DNA from: Terriglobia bacterium
GTDB lineage: Bacteria > Acidobacteriota > Polarisedimenticolia > Polarisedimenticolales > JAIQFR01
Assembly (NCBI GenBank): GCA_020073205.1
Contig: JAIQFR010000047.1
Coordinates: forward strand, 1 to 32,983
Direction of reading: 5' to 3'
DNA length: 32,983 bases
Shown here: positions 7,519 to 16,149 of the stretch, piece by piece
How positions within the stretch are numbered: position 1 is the first letter of the stretch
Layout: every line of letters begins with the position of its first letter
Notes under the pieces: generated by a model
What the model was told of the DNA's origin: nothing
Seen by the model: only the letters and a program-made list of their open reading frames with translations
Database searches by the model: none
Program-made: the position numbers and the translations under genes

Positions 7519-8376
7519 GTGATGGCGATACGCATCCTCCGCCTGGGTTCCGGTGGGCCCGACCCGCGGGTCGTCGCCGCCGCGGTTTCCCTTCTCGTGG
7601 CAATCGGCGCGGACCGGGCCGGCGACGCGTTGCGCCGGGAGACGGCGCTCAGGATCGACGTCACCCCTCTGATCGTCGAGGCCGGCGAGACCCGCTCTGG
7701 GGACCGGATCTCCGTGGAGGCAACGCGCGAGGACCCGGGCTCCCTGGAGACGTCGCTCGCGTGGTCGCCGTCCGGACCGCCCCTCGATCTCGCCCTCGAC
7801 GTCGTGATCGAGGAGGTGGCAGGAGATCGTGGAATCACGCTGCAGCTGGACGCCACCCTCCGAAGCGAGGGCACGCCGCCCATCCGCTCCAGCCGGCTGC
7901 TGACGCTGGCCGAAGGGAGCACCGGTCTCTTCGATGTTATGGAAGATGGCCGTCGGCGCCTCGTGCTGTCCATCCAGGCGGAGGAGATCGAGAGGCCCGT
8001 GCTGGCGAGCCGGCGCAGAGTCGGTGCCCCGGTCGTCTTCCTCCTCGCCGTCGAGCGCAGGGACGGGGAGCGCTCGGTGCCGCTCGAAACCGACCGCCTC
8101 GTGAGCTTCCTGCACGAGGGAGTCGAGTACTCGTTCACTCGGGGAGAGGGGGACGGGCGGGAGTCGCTTCGCCTGACGCTCACGCCGGTGCGCCTCGATG
8201 GCGACATCGCCGAGCTTGAGGTCGACGTGACCGGATCGCTACCGGGTGCCAAAGGTCCGAACGTGCTCGCGCGCACGGAGCGGATCTTCGCCAGCCGCCG
8301 GGCGACCTCGAGCTTCGACGTCACGGTGGGAGATCCACCCGCCGGTTACCGATTCCGCATCACCCCCGACTTCTGA
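7519..8376 (+). CDS. Exported protein of unknown function
   Basis: 285 residues; I do not recognise the family. The first 35 residues hold a basic stretch and a hydrophobic segment (VVAAAVSLLVAIGA), suggesting export. The rest is rich in short alternating hydrophobic/charged stretches (LRIDVTPLIVEAGE, LDLALDVVIEEV, LRLTLTPVRLDGDIAELEVDV), which points to an all-beta periplasmic fold. There is no obvious catalytic motif, lipobox or cysteine. GTG (7519) and ATG (7522) are adjacent; either would fit the leaderless promoter just upstream. It is divergent from the outer-membrane barrel gene and 75 bases before an amidase on the same strand, so an envelope role is plausible but unproven. Confidence 0.7.
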   Translation: MMAIRILRLGSGGPDPRVVAAAVSLLVAIGADRAGDALRRETALRIDVTPLIVEAGETRSGDRISVEATREDPGSLETSLAWSPSGPPLDLALDVVIEEVAGDRGITLQLDATLRSEGTPPIRSSRLLTLAEGSTGLFDVMEDGRRRLVLSIQAEEIERPVLASRRRVGAPVVFLLAVERRDGERSVPLETDRLVSFLHEGVEYSFTRGEGDGRESLRLTLTPVRLDGDIAELEVDVTGSLPGAKGPNVLARTERIFASRRATSSFDVTVGDPPAGYRFRITPDF

Positions 8377-8428
8377 GCGGACCTTTCGCGCGGCGCATTG
8401 CACGGCGCGGGGCGCAGCAGGCGTCGGC

Positions 8429-8446
8429 TATCATGCCGGTCGGAGG
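8429..8446 (+). promoter_or_regulatory. Possible -10 box and ribosome binding site of the amidase
   Basis: TATCAT (8429-8434) lies 17 bases before the GTG at 8452 and GGAGG (8442-8446) lies 5 bases before it. No good -35 is visible, so the -10 is weak evidence. The GGAGG decides the start codon. Confidence 0.3.
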
Positions 8447-8451
8447 CCGAC

Positions 8452-10257
8452 GTGCGGATCGACGCGGGGAGAGTCACCGGGGTGTTGTGGAGCTGCCTCG
8501 CGATGCTCCTCGTGACGTCCGGATCGACCGCTCGGGGGCCGAGAGTTCCCATCGCGGCCGAGCCGGCTTCGCCCGCGGCCCCGTCCGACGAACTGGCCCT
8601 GGCCAGAGACTTGCGGATACGCGTCCGGAACGGTTGCGAGCTCGAGCTCGTCTTACGACCCTCGACTCGACAGGCCTGGACCACCTTGGCGAGGACGTAT
8701 ACCTCCCAACCGAAATCCGCCGCGGGAGCTCTCGCGCGCCTTGACGGTCATGAGGCCGCCGAGCCCGGGCGAGACGTCGCGATCCCGTTCGACCTGCTGA
8801 ACGACGATTACCGCGCGCTCGTTCTGCTCAACCAGTTCCCCCTGGACCGACTGGAAGGTGACGTCTTTGTCCACGTCGCCCGCGCGGGTCGCCTGGTCAC
8901 GCCCGACGAGGGGCTGTGGCAAGTCGCGGAGTGGTTCACGGGCGACGGAGGGAAGTTCCGGGAGATCGCCCGTGCCGACGGTTTGGGCTCCCCCGACCTG
9001 TCGCAAGGCCAGGTCGTCCACGTGCCCGCCGCGCTCCTTCATCGATCGCTCTTGTCCGGCCCGTCCTCCGACGACGGGGCGCTCTCCTACGGCCAGGACG
9101 ATGGGGGTCCTTTCGCCGGCTACCGCCTCAAGGCGGGCGAGGCGCTCTACTCCGCCGTCGTCGTCCGCTTCACCGGGCGCACCGATCCAGACGACGTGAA
9201 CGCGGTCGCGGCGGAGCTGGCAGTCCGGTCGGGCATCCCGGACGTCACCGACATCCCGATCGGATTCAAGGTACGGATCCCGTTCGAACTGCTGGAGCCC
9301 GAGTACCTGCCGAAGGACCAGCCGCGACGCCGCGAGAACGAGGCGGCGAAGCGGGAGATGGCGGACGAACTGGCGCGGCAACCGGTCCGCGCCGCCGACC
9401 GCCGCCTCGACGGCGTACTCGTGGTCATCGATCCTGGACACGGCGGCCGAGACGTCGGCACGATGAGCCACGGCCTCACGGAGCACGATGGCGTGTACGA
9501 CGTCGCGTGCCGCCTCAAGGTGCAGCTCGAGAGGGAGACCGCTGCCCGCGTGTTCATGACGCTCGAGGATCCTGGCACCGGATTCCGGCCTTCGGAGGGG
9601 GACCGGCTCGAGTCGAACCGAATGGGAACGCTCCGGACCGACCCGCCCTTCAGCGCTAGGGAAGAGGGCGAGTCCTCGGTGGCGGTCAATCTCAGGTGGT
9701 ATCTGGCGAACTCCGTCTTGAGAAAGGCGGTCCGGAACGGCACGACTCCGGACCGGGTCGTGTTCCTGTCGCTTCACGCCGATTCCCGCCATCCTTCGCT
9801 GCGGGGCCTGATGGTCTACGTACCCGGCCAGCGGTTCCGGCGTGGCATCCACGGTGAGACCGGTGGCGACTACCTCCGCTTCAAGGAGGTCCGAGAGGCG
9901 CCGACGATTCGTTTCACTCGACGGGACCTCGTCCGCTCCGAGGCGGTCTCGAGGCGGCTTGCCACCCGTCTCGTGGATGCGTTCCGCAGGGAGGATCTTC
10001 CCGTGCAACCGTACCATCCGGTGCGCGATCGAGTCATCCGCGGGCGGAAGACCTGGCTTCCCGCGGTCCTCAGGGGCAACGCAGTCCCGGCCAAGGTCCT
10101 CGTCGAGATGGTCAACCTGAACAACCCCCAGGACGCGGCGCTGCTCGGCTCGGCCCAGGATCGGGAGCGTCTCGCCCGTGGGCTTGCGAGCGCGCTCGCA
10201 AGCTACTTCGGGGACGCGCAGTCGGGAAGCGCAAGGGCCGCCGTCTCGTCCCCGTAG
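8452..10257 (+). CDS. N-acetylmuramoyl-L-alanine amidase (Amidase_3, AmiC-like), exported
   Basis: 601 residues from the GTG at 8452, chosen for GGAGG 5 bases upstream. The frame is open further upstream but has no such site. Residues 1-28 look like a signal peptide (LWSCLAMLLVTSG). The middle (about 60-310) may bind the wall; it contains two similar stretches each with a hydrophobic pattern and PFDLL/PFELL, so an internal duplication is possible. The catalytic domain starts at about 320: VVIDPGHGG with zinc ligand H330, E344, SLHAD with H442, and E552 in VLVEMVNLNN. These are the zinc ligands and catalytic glutamate of Amidase_3. It should cleave the amide between MurNAc and the stem peptide in the periplasm during cell separation. 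Its last 55 bases overlap a convergent gene. Confidence 0.9.
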   Translation: MRIDAGRVTGVLWSCLAMLLVTSGSTARGPRVPIAAEPASPAAPSDELALARDLRIRVRNGCELELVLRPSTRQAWTTLARTYTSQPKSAAGALARLDGHEAAEPGRDVAIPFDLLNDDYRALVLLNQFPLDRLEGDVFVHVARAGRLVTPDEGLWQVAEWFTGDGGKFREIARADGLGSPDLSQGQVVHVPAALLHRSLLSGPSSDDGALSYGQDDGGPFAGYRLKAGEALYSAVVVRFTGRTDPDDVNAVAAELAVRSGIPDVTDIPIGFKVRIPFELLEPEYLPKDQPRRRENEAAKREMADELARQPVRAADRRLDGVLVVIDPGHGGRDVGTMSHGLTEHDGVYDVACRLKVQLERETAARVFMTLEDPGTGFRPSEGDRLESNRMGTLRTDPPFSAREEGESSVAVNLRWYLANSVLRKAVRNGTTPDRVVFLSLHADSRHPSLRGLMVYVPGQRFRRGIHGETGGDYLRFKEVREAPTIRFTRRDLVRSEAVSRRLATRLVDAFRREDLPVQPYHPVRDRVIRGRKTWLPAVLRGNAVPAKVLVEMVNLNNPQDAALLGSAQDRERLARGLASALASYFGDAQSGSARAAVSSP

Positions 10258-10751
10258 GCCTCGAACACCCGACGAAGCGGCGCGTCGACCACGGGGCGAA
10301 GGACGCCGCGGGTGATCGCGTGGACCCGCTCTTCCTCCTTCCGCCGGCGGTGCTCGGCGACGCGAAAGTTGGCGAAACCCGCCCCGAATCTCACCACGTG
10401 AACCAACTCGTGGGTCACGACGTAGAGCAGCAGCGGAAACAGCTCGATCCCGTCGCTCCGCTGCTCCGCCGCTTCCAGGATCGCATCGTCCCGGAGGCGG
10501 ATCCGGAACAGCTGGTGGACGCTCGCCGGCCGGAACGCCAAGGGATCCGGCACCAGCCGGACCACGTCGGCGAACGCGGGTGCCGCGGGACCGGGGCCGT
10601 CCGCCAGGGTCTTCAGCTCGTACGGGTACCGGGGCCACTCCCGACCCGGGATGCAGTAGAACCTCCCGGTGAGATCCTCAGCGAGGGTGATGGCCCGGCC
10701 CAGGTACCTCTTCTCGCCGGCCCCGAAAAACGGCCGAAACGCCACGCCCAC
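10203..10751 (-). CDS. Putative zinc-dependent peptidase-like protein (HExxH)
   Basis: 182 residues. HELVH at 114-118 follows a hydrophobic stretch (FPLLLYVVT) as in zincin active sites, and glutamates near 140 (KEEERVH) could be the third ligand of a gluzincin. No signal peptide or membrane segment is evident, so it is probably cytoplasmic. The GTG at 10751 has AAGGAG 7 bases upstream. The family is not one I can name, and the HExxH call rests on a short motif. The coding end overlaps that of the convergent amidase by 55 bases. Confidence 0.65.
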   Translation of the reverse strand: MGVAFRPFFGAGEKRYLGRAITLAEDLTGRFYCIPGREWPRYPYELKTLADGPGPAAPAFADVVRLVPDPLAFRPASVHQLFRIRLRDDAILEAAEQRSDGIELFPLLLYVVTHELVHVVRFGAGFANFRVAEHRRRKEEERVHAITRGVLRPVVDAPLRRVFEAYGDETAALALPDCASPK

Positions 10752-10762
10752 CCCCTCGCTCC

Positions 10763-10791
10763 TTGACAGAGCAGGTTTGCGATTCTATCGT
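10763..10791 (+). promoter_or_regulatory. Promoter for the FmdB-type gene
   Basis: TTGACA (10763-10768), 17 bases, TATCGT (10786-10791). The -35 and spacer are ideal and the -10 matches the key TA at its first two positions and the final T. The ATG at 10822 follows with GGGAGG in between. Confidence 0.55.
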
Positions 10792-10821
10792 CTTTTCGAC
10801 TAGTTTCGGGAGGTTCGATCG

Positions 10822-11103
10822 ATGCCGCTCTACGAGTACCGGTGCAAGTCCTGTGGGCACGCCTTCGAGGTGATCCAAAAATTCAGTGATCGCCCTCTCA
10901 AAACGTGCCGGGAGTGCTCCGGGCCGCTCGAGAAGCTGATATCGCGAAGCTCGTTCCAGCTCAAGGGCGGCGGTTGGTTCATCAGCGATTACTCCAGTTC
11001 GAAGGCCGTGTCGAAACCGAGCGAGGGCGAGTCCAAAACGAAGACCTCGAGCGACGCGGACACGACCAAGACCTGCTGCGGCTCCGGCAGTTGTCCCCAC
11101 TGA
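10822..11103 (+). CDS. FmdB-family zinc-ribbon protein
   Basis: 93 residues. The start MPLYEYRCKSCGHAFE is the hallmark of FmdB/CxxC_CxxC_SSSS proteins, and CRECSGPLEKLIS supplies the second cysteine pair of the zinc ribbon. These small proteins are named for a putative regulator of formamidase genes, but their general role is not established. A low-complexity Ser/Thr/Lys tail (about 57-82) ends in TCCGSGSCPH, a second cysteine cluster that could bind metal. The ATG has GGGAGG 8 bases upstream and its own promoter. It stands alone on its strand, with a convergent membrane gene 49 bases downstream. Confidence 0.9.
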   Translation: MPLYEYRCKSCGHAFEVIQKFSDRPLKTCRECSGPLEKLISRSSFQLKGGGWFISDYSSSKAVSKPSEGESKTKTSSDADTTKTCCGSGSCPH

Positions 11104-11152
11104 ACCCGCGAAGCGCGCCGCGTCCCCTCGGCCCGGTCGGCCGTCCCGGTGC

Positions 11153-11635
11153 TCAGCGGCCCGGAAACGCCTGTCGCTCCAGCCGCACGACCGTGCGTGC
11201 GAACGAGCGCGGATCCGGGTGGTCGTCGATGATTCGCTGGATGAGATCGGCGCCCCACTCGGGGTGCCGGGCGAAGAGAACGGTCCGCATGGTCTCAGCG
11301 ACTCCTCCCCCCGTTCGGCCTCGACGGACCTTCTCGACGACCTTTTCGAGGTGCCTGCGGGCGTGCCCTTCCGACCGCACCCACCTCAGGTAGACGAGCA
11401 TCGCGAAGAGCGCCCCCGCGGTCGCCGCGGCGGCCGGCCGGGAGCCTCGAAGTATCGCGCCGAGCCCTATCACGAGGACGACGCGCCGGGCGGGGGTCCA
11501 CACGAGCGCGAACGCCGGCGTGAGCACCCATCGCGGCCGATCCCACGGCCGGAGGCGCCGGAAGTGTGACTCGAGCAGCCCCATGAGGAGCGAGGAGACC
11601 ACGAGGCCGAAGCCGGCCGAGATCGTCGCGACCAC
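11153..11635 (-). CDS. Small membrane protein of unknown function
   Basis: 160 residues. Hydrophobic segments lie at about 3-20, 50-62 and 67-84; the C-terminal half (RHLEKVVEKVRRGR onward) is basic, soluble and probably cytoplasmic. I do not recognise the family. The GTG at 11635 has no Shine-Dalgarno sequence; a TAGACT box with a TTGCCG -35 ends 6 bases upstream, so the mRNA is probably leaderless. It is divergent from purD, with which it shares a 117-base promoter region. Confidence 0.65.
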   Translation of the reverse strand: MVATISAGFGLVVSSLLMGLLESHFRRLRPWDRPRWVLTPAFALVWTPARRVVLVIGLGAILRGSRPAAAATAGALFAMLVYLRWVRSEGHARRHLEKVVEKVRRGRTGGGVAETMRTVLFARHPEWGADLIQRIIDDHPDPRSFARTVVRLERQAFPGR

Positions 11636-11641
11636 GCGTCG

Positions 11642-11670
11642 AGTCTAGGGTCCTTGCCGGGTCGCGGCAA
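11642..11670 (-). promoter_or_regulatory. Promoter of the small membrane protein, leaderless spacing
   Basis: On the minus strand TTGCCG (11670-11665), 17 bases, TAGACT (11647-11642), then 6 bases to the GTG at 11635. The start of transcription should coincide with the start codon. Confidence 0.45.
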
Positions 11671-11694
11671 CGGCTCGCGGTGTATGCGCCCTCG

Positions 11695-11735
11695 TTGACC
11701 CCCCGATTTGCACGTGGAATAATCGCGCTTTCCGG
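11695..11735 (+). promoter_or_regulatory. Promoter of the purD-purE-mtaB operon
   Basis: TTGACC (11695-11700), 17 bases, AATAAT (11718-11723). Both boxes match the consensus at five of six positions. TTCCGG follows at 11730-11735, about where transcription should begin; the same motif recurs at three other promoters in this window. Confidence 0.6.
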
Positions 11736-11752
11736 ACGCGGGGTGGCTCGAC

Positions 11753-13054
11753 GTGAAAGTCCTGCTCGTGGGAGGGGGCGGGCGCGAGGATGCGCTGGCC
11801 TGGGCGCTCGCCCGGAGCCCGAGCACTCGCCTCCTTCGCTGCGCCCCGGGGAATGCGGGGATCGCCCGTCACGCGGAGAGGGTCCCGATCGCCGCCGAAG
11901 ATGTCGACCGCCTCGCGGACCATGCGATGGCAGAGCGCTACGACCTCGTCGTGGTCGGCCCCGAGGCGCCGCTCGTCGGCGGCCTCGCTGATCGACTGCG
12001 CGGCGCCGGACTGGCGGTCTTCGGCCCTTCGCGCGACGCCGCCGAGATCGAGGGCAGCAAGGTCTACGCGAAGCTGTTCATGGAGCGGCACGCGATCCCG
12101 ACCGCTCGATTCGAGGTGTTCGAGGACGCGGCGCGGGCCGCTCGATATCTCGCCTCGGCGGAGGTCTCCTATCCGGTGGTGGTGAAGGCGGACGGCCTCG
12201 CGGCCGGCAAGGGGGTCGTGATCGCTCCCGACCAGGAGACCGCCGGGTCTGCGGCGACCGAAATGCTCACCCTCGGGCGCTTCGGAGCCGCGGGCTCCCG
12301 CATCGTCGTCGAAGAGATGCTGCGCGGTCGCGAGGCCTCGTTCTTCGCTCTGTGCGACGGGGAGCGGTGCGTCGAGCTCGCGGCCTGCCAGGATTACAAG
12401 CGTGCGGACGACTTCGATCGAGGGCCGAACACCGGAGGGATGGGAGCCTACTCCCCGTCAGTCTACCTTTCCCCCGCGCTACGGCGCGAACTCCTCGACT
12501 CAATCGTCGCCCGGACCGTTGATGGCCTGGCGTCGGACGGGCGCCCCTATCGAGGGGTCCTCTACGTCGGGGTCATGCTCACCGAGGCGGGGCCGAAGGT
12601 CCTCGAGTACAATGCGCGCTTCGGCGATCCGGAGACGCAGGTGCTCGTTCCTCGCCTCGACGGGGACTGGCTTCCCGCGCTGGCCGCGTGCGCCGACGGC
12701 ACCCTCGATGGAATCGAACCGAGGTGGAAAGGGGACGTCGCGGTCTGCGTCGTCATGGCCTCCGGCGGGTATCCCGGGGCGTATGCGAAGGGGACCCGGA
12801 TCGAGGGCCTCCGCGAGGCGGAGGCGGTTCCGGGTGTGACCGTCTTCCACGCGGGGACCGCTCCCGCGGGGGACGGCGGGGTCGTGACGGCCGGCGGCCG
12901 CGTGCTGGGCGTGACGGCGCTCGGGAAGACGGTGGCGGTCGCGCGGGAGCGCGCCTACCGCGCGGTCGAGCAGGTCCGCTTTGAGGGGGAGCATCACCGG
13001 AGCGACATCGCGCTCGATGCGGTGCAGGTGGCCGAGGGGAGGGAAAAGGCATGA
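11753..13054 (+). CDS. purD: Phosphoribosylamine-glycine ligase (GAR synthetase)
   Basis: 433 residues, the usual PurD length. It joins phosphoribosylamine and glycine with ATP, the second step of de novo purine synthesis, in the cytoplasm. The N domain starts [11 protein letters not shown]; the ATP-grasp part includes [19 protein letters not shown], the nucleotide-binding stretch ending FGDPETQ and [10 protein letters not shown]. Most PurD proteins read GREHAL at residues 11-16; here residue 13 is Asp instead of His. The GTG start at 11753 has only a weak purine-rich site (GGGGTGG). purE begins inside its stop codon (ATGA overlap), so the two are coupled. Confidence 0.96.
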   Translation: MKVLLVGGGGREDALAWALARSPSTRLLRCAPGNAGIARHAERVPIAAEDVDRLADHAMAERYDLVVVGPEAPLVGGLADRLRGAGLAVFGPSRDAAEIEGSKVYAKLFMERHAIPTARFEVFEDAARAARYLASAEVSYPVVVKADGLAAGKGVVIAPDQETAGSAATEMLTLGRFGAAGSRIVVEEMLRGREASFFALCDGERCVELAACQDYKRADDFDRGPNTGGMGAYSPSVYLSPALRRELLDSIVARTVDGLASDGRPYRGVLYVGVMLTEAGPKVLEYNARFGDPETQVLVPRLDGDWLPALAACADGTLDGIEPRWKGDVAVCVVMASGGYPGAYAKGTRIEGLREAEAVPGVTVFHAGTAPAGDGGVVTAGGRVLGVTALGKTVAVARERAYRAVEQVRFEGEHHRSDIALDAVQVAEGREKA

Positions 13055-13584
13055 GCGCCGACGCGCGACCTAAGGTGGCGATCCTCATGGGGAGCGACTC
13101 GGACCTCCCGGCGATGGCGGAGGCGGCCCGCGCCCTGGAATCGCTGTCGGTCCCTTACGAGATCGAGGTGACGTCGGCGCACCGCACGCCGGAGCGGACC
13201 GCGGAGATCGTTCATTCCGCCCGTTCGCGCGGGGTGCGGGTGTTCGTGGTGGGAGCGGGCGGCGCCGCCCACCTCGCCGGGACGGTCGCGGCGCACACGA
13301 CCCTCCCGGTGTTGGGCGTGCCGCTCCCCACGTCGGAACTACGAGGGCTCGACGCGCTGCTCGCGACGGTGCAAATGCCGGCGGGAATCCCCGTCGGGAC
13401 GCTGGCCATCGGGCCGTCGGGCGCCGCTAACGCCGCGATCCTCGCGGCCGAGATCCTCGCGCTGGCCGACCCCGACCTCGCGGAACGGCTCGCCTCGGCG
13501 CGGCGCGAGATGGCTGTCAAAGTCGAGACCCGTTCGCTCGAAGTCCGCGAGAAGCTCAGCTCGATCCTCGGCCGGACAACGTGA
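13051..13584 (+). CDS. purE: N5-carboxyaminoimidazole ribonucleotide mutase
   Basis: 177 residues, a class I PurE. The active-site segments GSDSDLPAM (14-22) and TSAHRTPER (41-49, H44 in the usual catalytic place) and the later [10 protein letters not shown] and [10 protein letters not shown] match the family. It moves the carboxylate of N5-CAIR to C4, giving CAIR for purine synthesis. PurK, which makes N5-CAIR, is not in the window. The start overlaps the purD stop by four bases, and its own stop overlaps the mtaB start (GTGA). Confidence 0.96.
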   Translation: MSADARPKVAILMGSDSDLPAMAEAARALESLSVPYEIEVTSAHRTPERTAEIVHSARSRGVRVFVVGAGGAAHLAGTVAAHTTLPVLGVPLPTSELRGLDALLATVQMPAGIPVGTLAIGPSGAANAAILAAEILALADPDLAERLASARREMAVKVETRSLEVREKLSSILGRTT

Positions 13585-14900
13585 GTCGCCCCGGCTACCA
13601 CACGCTGACCCTCGGGTGCAAGCTGAACCGATTCGACAGCGCTGCCGTCGAAGCGGAGTTGGAGCGCCGCGGATATGCGCCCGAGCCGGACCTGAGCGCG
13701 GCGGCCGTCGTGGTGGTGAACACGTGCGCGGTCACCGGAAAGGCCGACGCCGAGGCGCGGCGGCTGGTTCGCAGGGTCCGTCGGGCTAATCCAGCCTGCC
13801 GCCTTCTGGTGACGGGGTGCTATGCGGAACTCGACGCCGGCGCAATCCTCGGGCTCCGCATCGCGGACCGCGTCTTCGGCAATCGCGACAAGCCTCGCCT
13901 TAAGGAGATCCTCGACGAGATGGGGGTCGGCCGTGAGGCCGCCCCGGTCGCCGAGGCGGTCCCGCGATACGATCACGCTCCCGGGCGCCGTTTCGGGAAC
14001 CGCGGCCGCGCGTTCCTCAAGATCCAGGAAGGGTGCGATCTCGCTTGCGCGTACTGCGTGATCCCCAGGGTGAGGGGCCGGAGCCGGTCGGTTCCTAAGG
14101 AGAGCGTGGAGCGGGACTTCCTGGCCAGGGCGGCGGCAGGGTACCGGGAGATCGTCCTGACCGGGGTGAACACCGGCGCGTTCGGCCACGACCTTGCGCC
14201 ACGGCTCGCGCTCGAGGAACTCGTTCGCTCGCTCCTGCGGGTCGCGGGGCCGGTCCGGATCCGGCTGAACTCGCTCGAGCCGCTCACGGTCACCGACGGT
14301 CTCCTCCGGATCATGTCGGACGATCCGCGGCTCGCCCCCCATGTCCAGGTCCCCTTGCAATCCGGCTCCGATGAGATTCTACGGTCGATGCGCCGCAACT
14401 ACCGGACCTCGCAATACCTCGAGAGAGTCAGTGCGCTCCGCGAAGCGGTGCCCGACGCGGCGATCGGCGCGGACGTCATCGTCGGGTTCCCCGGGGAGAC
14501 CGACGCGCGATTCGAGGAGACGCTCCGGTTCGTCGAGCGGTCCCCGCTGAATTACCTCCACGTGTTCGCCTGGTCTCCCCGCCCCGGCGTGCCCGCGGCC
14601 TCGCTTCCCGGCCGTCCGCACGGCGGCGCGGTGGCCGAGCGCTCCCGCCGGCTCAGGGAAGTCGGCGAACGGAAGTTCCTGGAGTTCCGGAGACGATTCG
14701 AGGGACGCGAGCTGGACGCGGTGCTCCTCGGCGGGCGTCGCGACGACGGCAGATGGCGGGCGCTCACCGGGAACTTCATCGAGGCGGCGGTGGCCGGCGA
14801 GGGGCTCGAACCGCGACACCTCGTTCGTGTACGGGTGGTGCGGGCGGAACGTTCGGAGACCCTCGCGGTGGCCGAGGGGCTGCCGAATTGGGCGGGCTAG
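13581..14900 (+). CDS. mtaB: tRNA t6A37 C2-methylthiotransferase (MtaB)
   Basis: 439 residues with the methylthiotransferase order. The N-terminal UPF0004 domain has cysteines in [19 protein letters not shown] and VTGCYAE that hold the second iron-sulfur cluster. The radical-SAM core has C152, C156 and C159 in [22 protein letters not shown]-terminal TRAM domain follows (about 370-435). The opening [10 protein letters not shown] is typical of MtaB rather than MiaB or RimO. It adds a methylthio group to N6-threonylcarbamoyladenosine next to the anticodon of tRNAs reading ANN codons. The GTG start at 13581 overlaps the purE stop. Nothing links the modification directly to purine synthesis; co-expression is what the sequence shows. 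Confidence 0.93.
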   Translation: MSRPGYHTLTLGCKLNRFDSAAVEAELERRGYAPEPDLSAAAVVVVNTCAVTGKADAEARRLVRRVRRANPACRLLVTGCYAELDAGAILGLRIADRVFGNRDKPRLKEILDEMGVGREAAPVAEAVPRYDHAPGRRFGNRGRAFLKIQEGCDLACAYCVIPRVRGRSRSVPKESVERDFLARAAAGYREIVLTGVNTGAFGHDLAPRLALEELVRSLLRVAGPVRIRLNSLEPLTVTDGLLRIMSDDPRLAPHVQVPLQSGSDEILRSMRRNYRTSQYLERVSALREAVPDAAIGADVIVGFPGETDARFEETLRFVERSPLNYLHVFAWSPRPGVPAASLPGRPHGGAVAERSRRLREVGERKFLEFRRRFEGRELDAVLLGGRRDDGRWRALTGNFIEAAVAGEGLEPRHLVRVRVVRAERSETLAVAEGLPNWAG

Positions 14901-14908
14901 CGGGCATT

Positions 14909-14936
14909 CCCCTCGAGACGCGGAGCGTCGTAGGGG
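14909..14936. terminator. Symmetrical hairpin between convergent genes
   Basis: CCCCT/AGGGG forms the outer stem and GACGC/GCGTC the inner stem around a GGA loop, filling the 45-base gap between the mtaB stop (14900) and the end of the convergent M23 peptidase (14946). Both strands can fold it. There is no T-run, so it may need a factor or may simply block read-through. Confidence 0.5.
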
Positions 14937-14945
14937 GGTATCACC

Positions 14946-16130
14946 TCACGGTCTCGTCTCGTCGGGAGTCACTGCGACGACGATGCTCCCTTCCGGCGGA
15001 TCTCCTCCCGAGATGTCCCGCGCCAGGATGTCCTTGTGGGTCGAGTCGCCCGTGTAGGTGATCTCCCGGTAATTCGCGAAGGCCGCCGGGAGCCCGTGGA
15101 CGCTGCTGTCGGTGGGATCGGAGCGGTCCATGACCTGCACGTGGAGGTGCGGCCAGACGGTGTTCCCGCTGTTGCCGCACCGCGCGATCGGATCGCCGGC
15201 GTGCACGCGATCTCCCGGCTTCAGCGAGACGGACCCTCGCTCCAGGTGCGCCATGAGAACGTAAACGCCGACACTCAGCTCGATCACGACGAAATTGCCG
15301 AAGATCCAGTCGGGTCTCTCCAGCTCTTCGAGCAGCGCGCGCCGGGGATAGTCCTTCAGCCCTTCGTTGTCCTGGACGTCTCCGACGACGCGGATCAACG
15401 TCCCGTCCGCGGGAGCGAGGACCGAGAGTCCGAAGCTGTAGCTGTCCTCGTTGCGCCGGGATGTCTCGTAGCCTTCCTTCACGATCCGCCCGGTGGGGCT
15501 GAAGTGAACGAAGTCCCATGCATAGTCGCTTCCGAAGCCTCCCGAGCGGTGGTTGGTCCGGCAGGAATGTCCCTGGGTCACGAGCCAGTAGCCGTCGAAC
15601 GGGACCCGGAGGACGACGGGCGGCGGGGCGGGGCGGAGTTCGAGGTCGAAGGGCTGCTCCGATCGGTGCCGCGTCAGCCCGACGCGAACCGACAGATCGA
15701 ACGCGAGCCGGACGCGGTCGGCTTCGGGCGGAACGCGATCGAGACAGATCCCGGTCCATTCCGCCGAGGCGCCGCCGCGTATCTTGTGCTCCCGCCCGAC
15801 CCCGGTCGGCCCGAAGAACGACGGATCGAAACGATCGGTGCGTAGCGGGAGGCCTGCCGCGAAGTAGACGGCGGAGAGTCCGTCGACGCGGAGAGTCCGG
15901 TTCCCCGGATTCCTGAGCTCCAGGCTCGCCGACACGTCGGCGCGGTCATCGCGGATGTACACCACCCCGCGGCCACCCTTCGCGGCAACCTCAAGCCGGA
16001 CTTCGTCTCCGGCGGGTCGGGCCCCCGCCGGAGACGCGACGAAGCCGGCCGCGAAGGTGATCAGGCCGGTCGATAGCGCGATCCCCCACCTTCGCGCCGC
16101 CGTGCGGCGTTTGACGCGACCTTGGCGGAT
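14946..16130 (-). CDS. Exported M23-family metallopeptidase, probable non-canonical ATC start
   Basis: 394 residues if translation begins at the ATC at 16130-16128. The first GTG in frame (15965) would cut off a clear signal peptide: basic RRTAARRW, a hydrophobic run, then VASPAGA. Between the preceding in-frame stop (inside the HU gene) and 15965 there is no ATG, GTG or TTG. GGGAGG lies 7 bases before the ATC. A beta domain (about 45-170) precedes the LytM-like part: H194 and D202 (NHR...GSDYAWDF), MAHLERG with H295, and WPHLHVQV with H328 and H330. Such enzymes cut peptidoglycan cross-links or act as regulators of amidases; the amidase gene at 8452 is a possible partner. The gap between H194 and D202 is longer than in LytM. 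It follows HU by 19 bases. Confidence 0.82.
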   Translation of the reverse strand: MRQGRVKRRTAARRWGIALSTGLITFAAGFVASPAGARPAGDEVRLEVAAKGGRGVVYIRDDRADVSASLELRNPGNRTLRVDGLSAVYFAAGLPLRTDRFDPSFFGPTGVGREHKIRGGASAEWTGICLDRVPPEADRVRLAFDLSVRVGLTRHRSEQPFDLELRPAPPPVVLRVPFDGYWLVTQGHSCRTNHRSGGFGSDYAWDFVHFSPTGRIVKEGYETSRRNEDSYSFGLSVLAPADGTLIRVVGDVQDNEGLKDYPRRALLEELERPDWIFGNFVVIELSVGVYVLMAHLERGSVSLKPGDRVHAGDPIARCGNSGNTVWPHLHVQVMDRSDPTDSSVHGLPAAFANYREITYTGDSTHKDILARDISGGDPPEGSIVVAVTPDETRP

Positions 16131-16149
16131 GTGGGGACCTCCCGCGGGT

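Noticed and set aside
15965-15965. GTG at 15965 as the true start of the M23 peptidase
   Set aside because: It would remove a good signal peptide and has no ribosome binding site, while the upstream ATC has one at ideal spacing.
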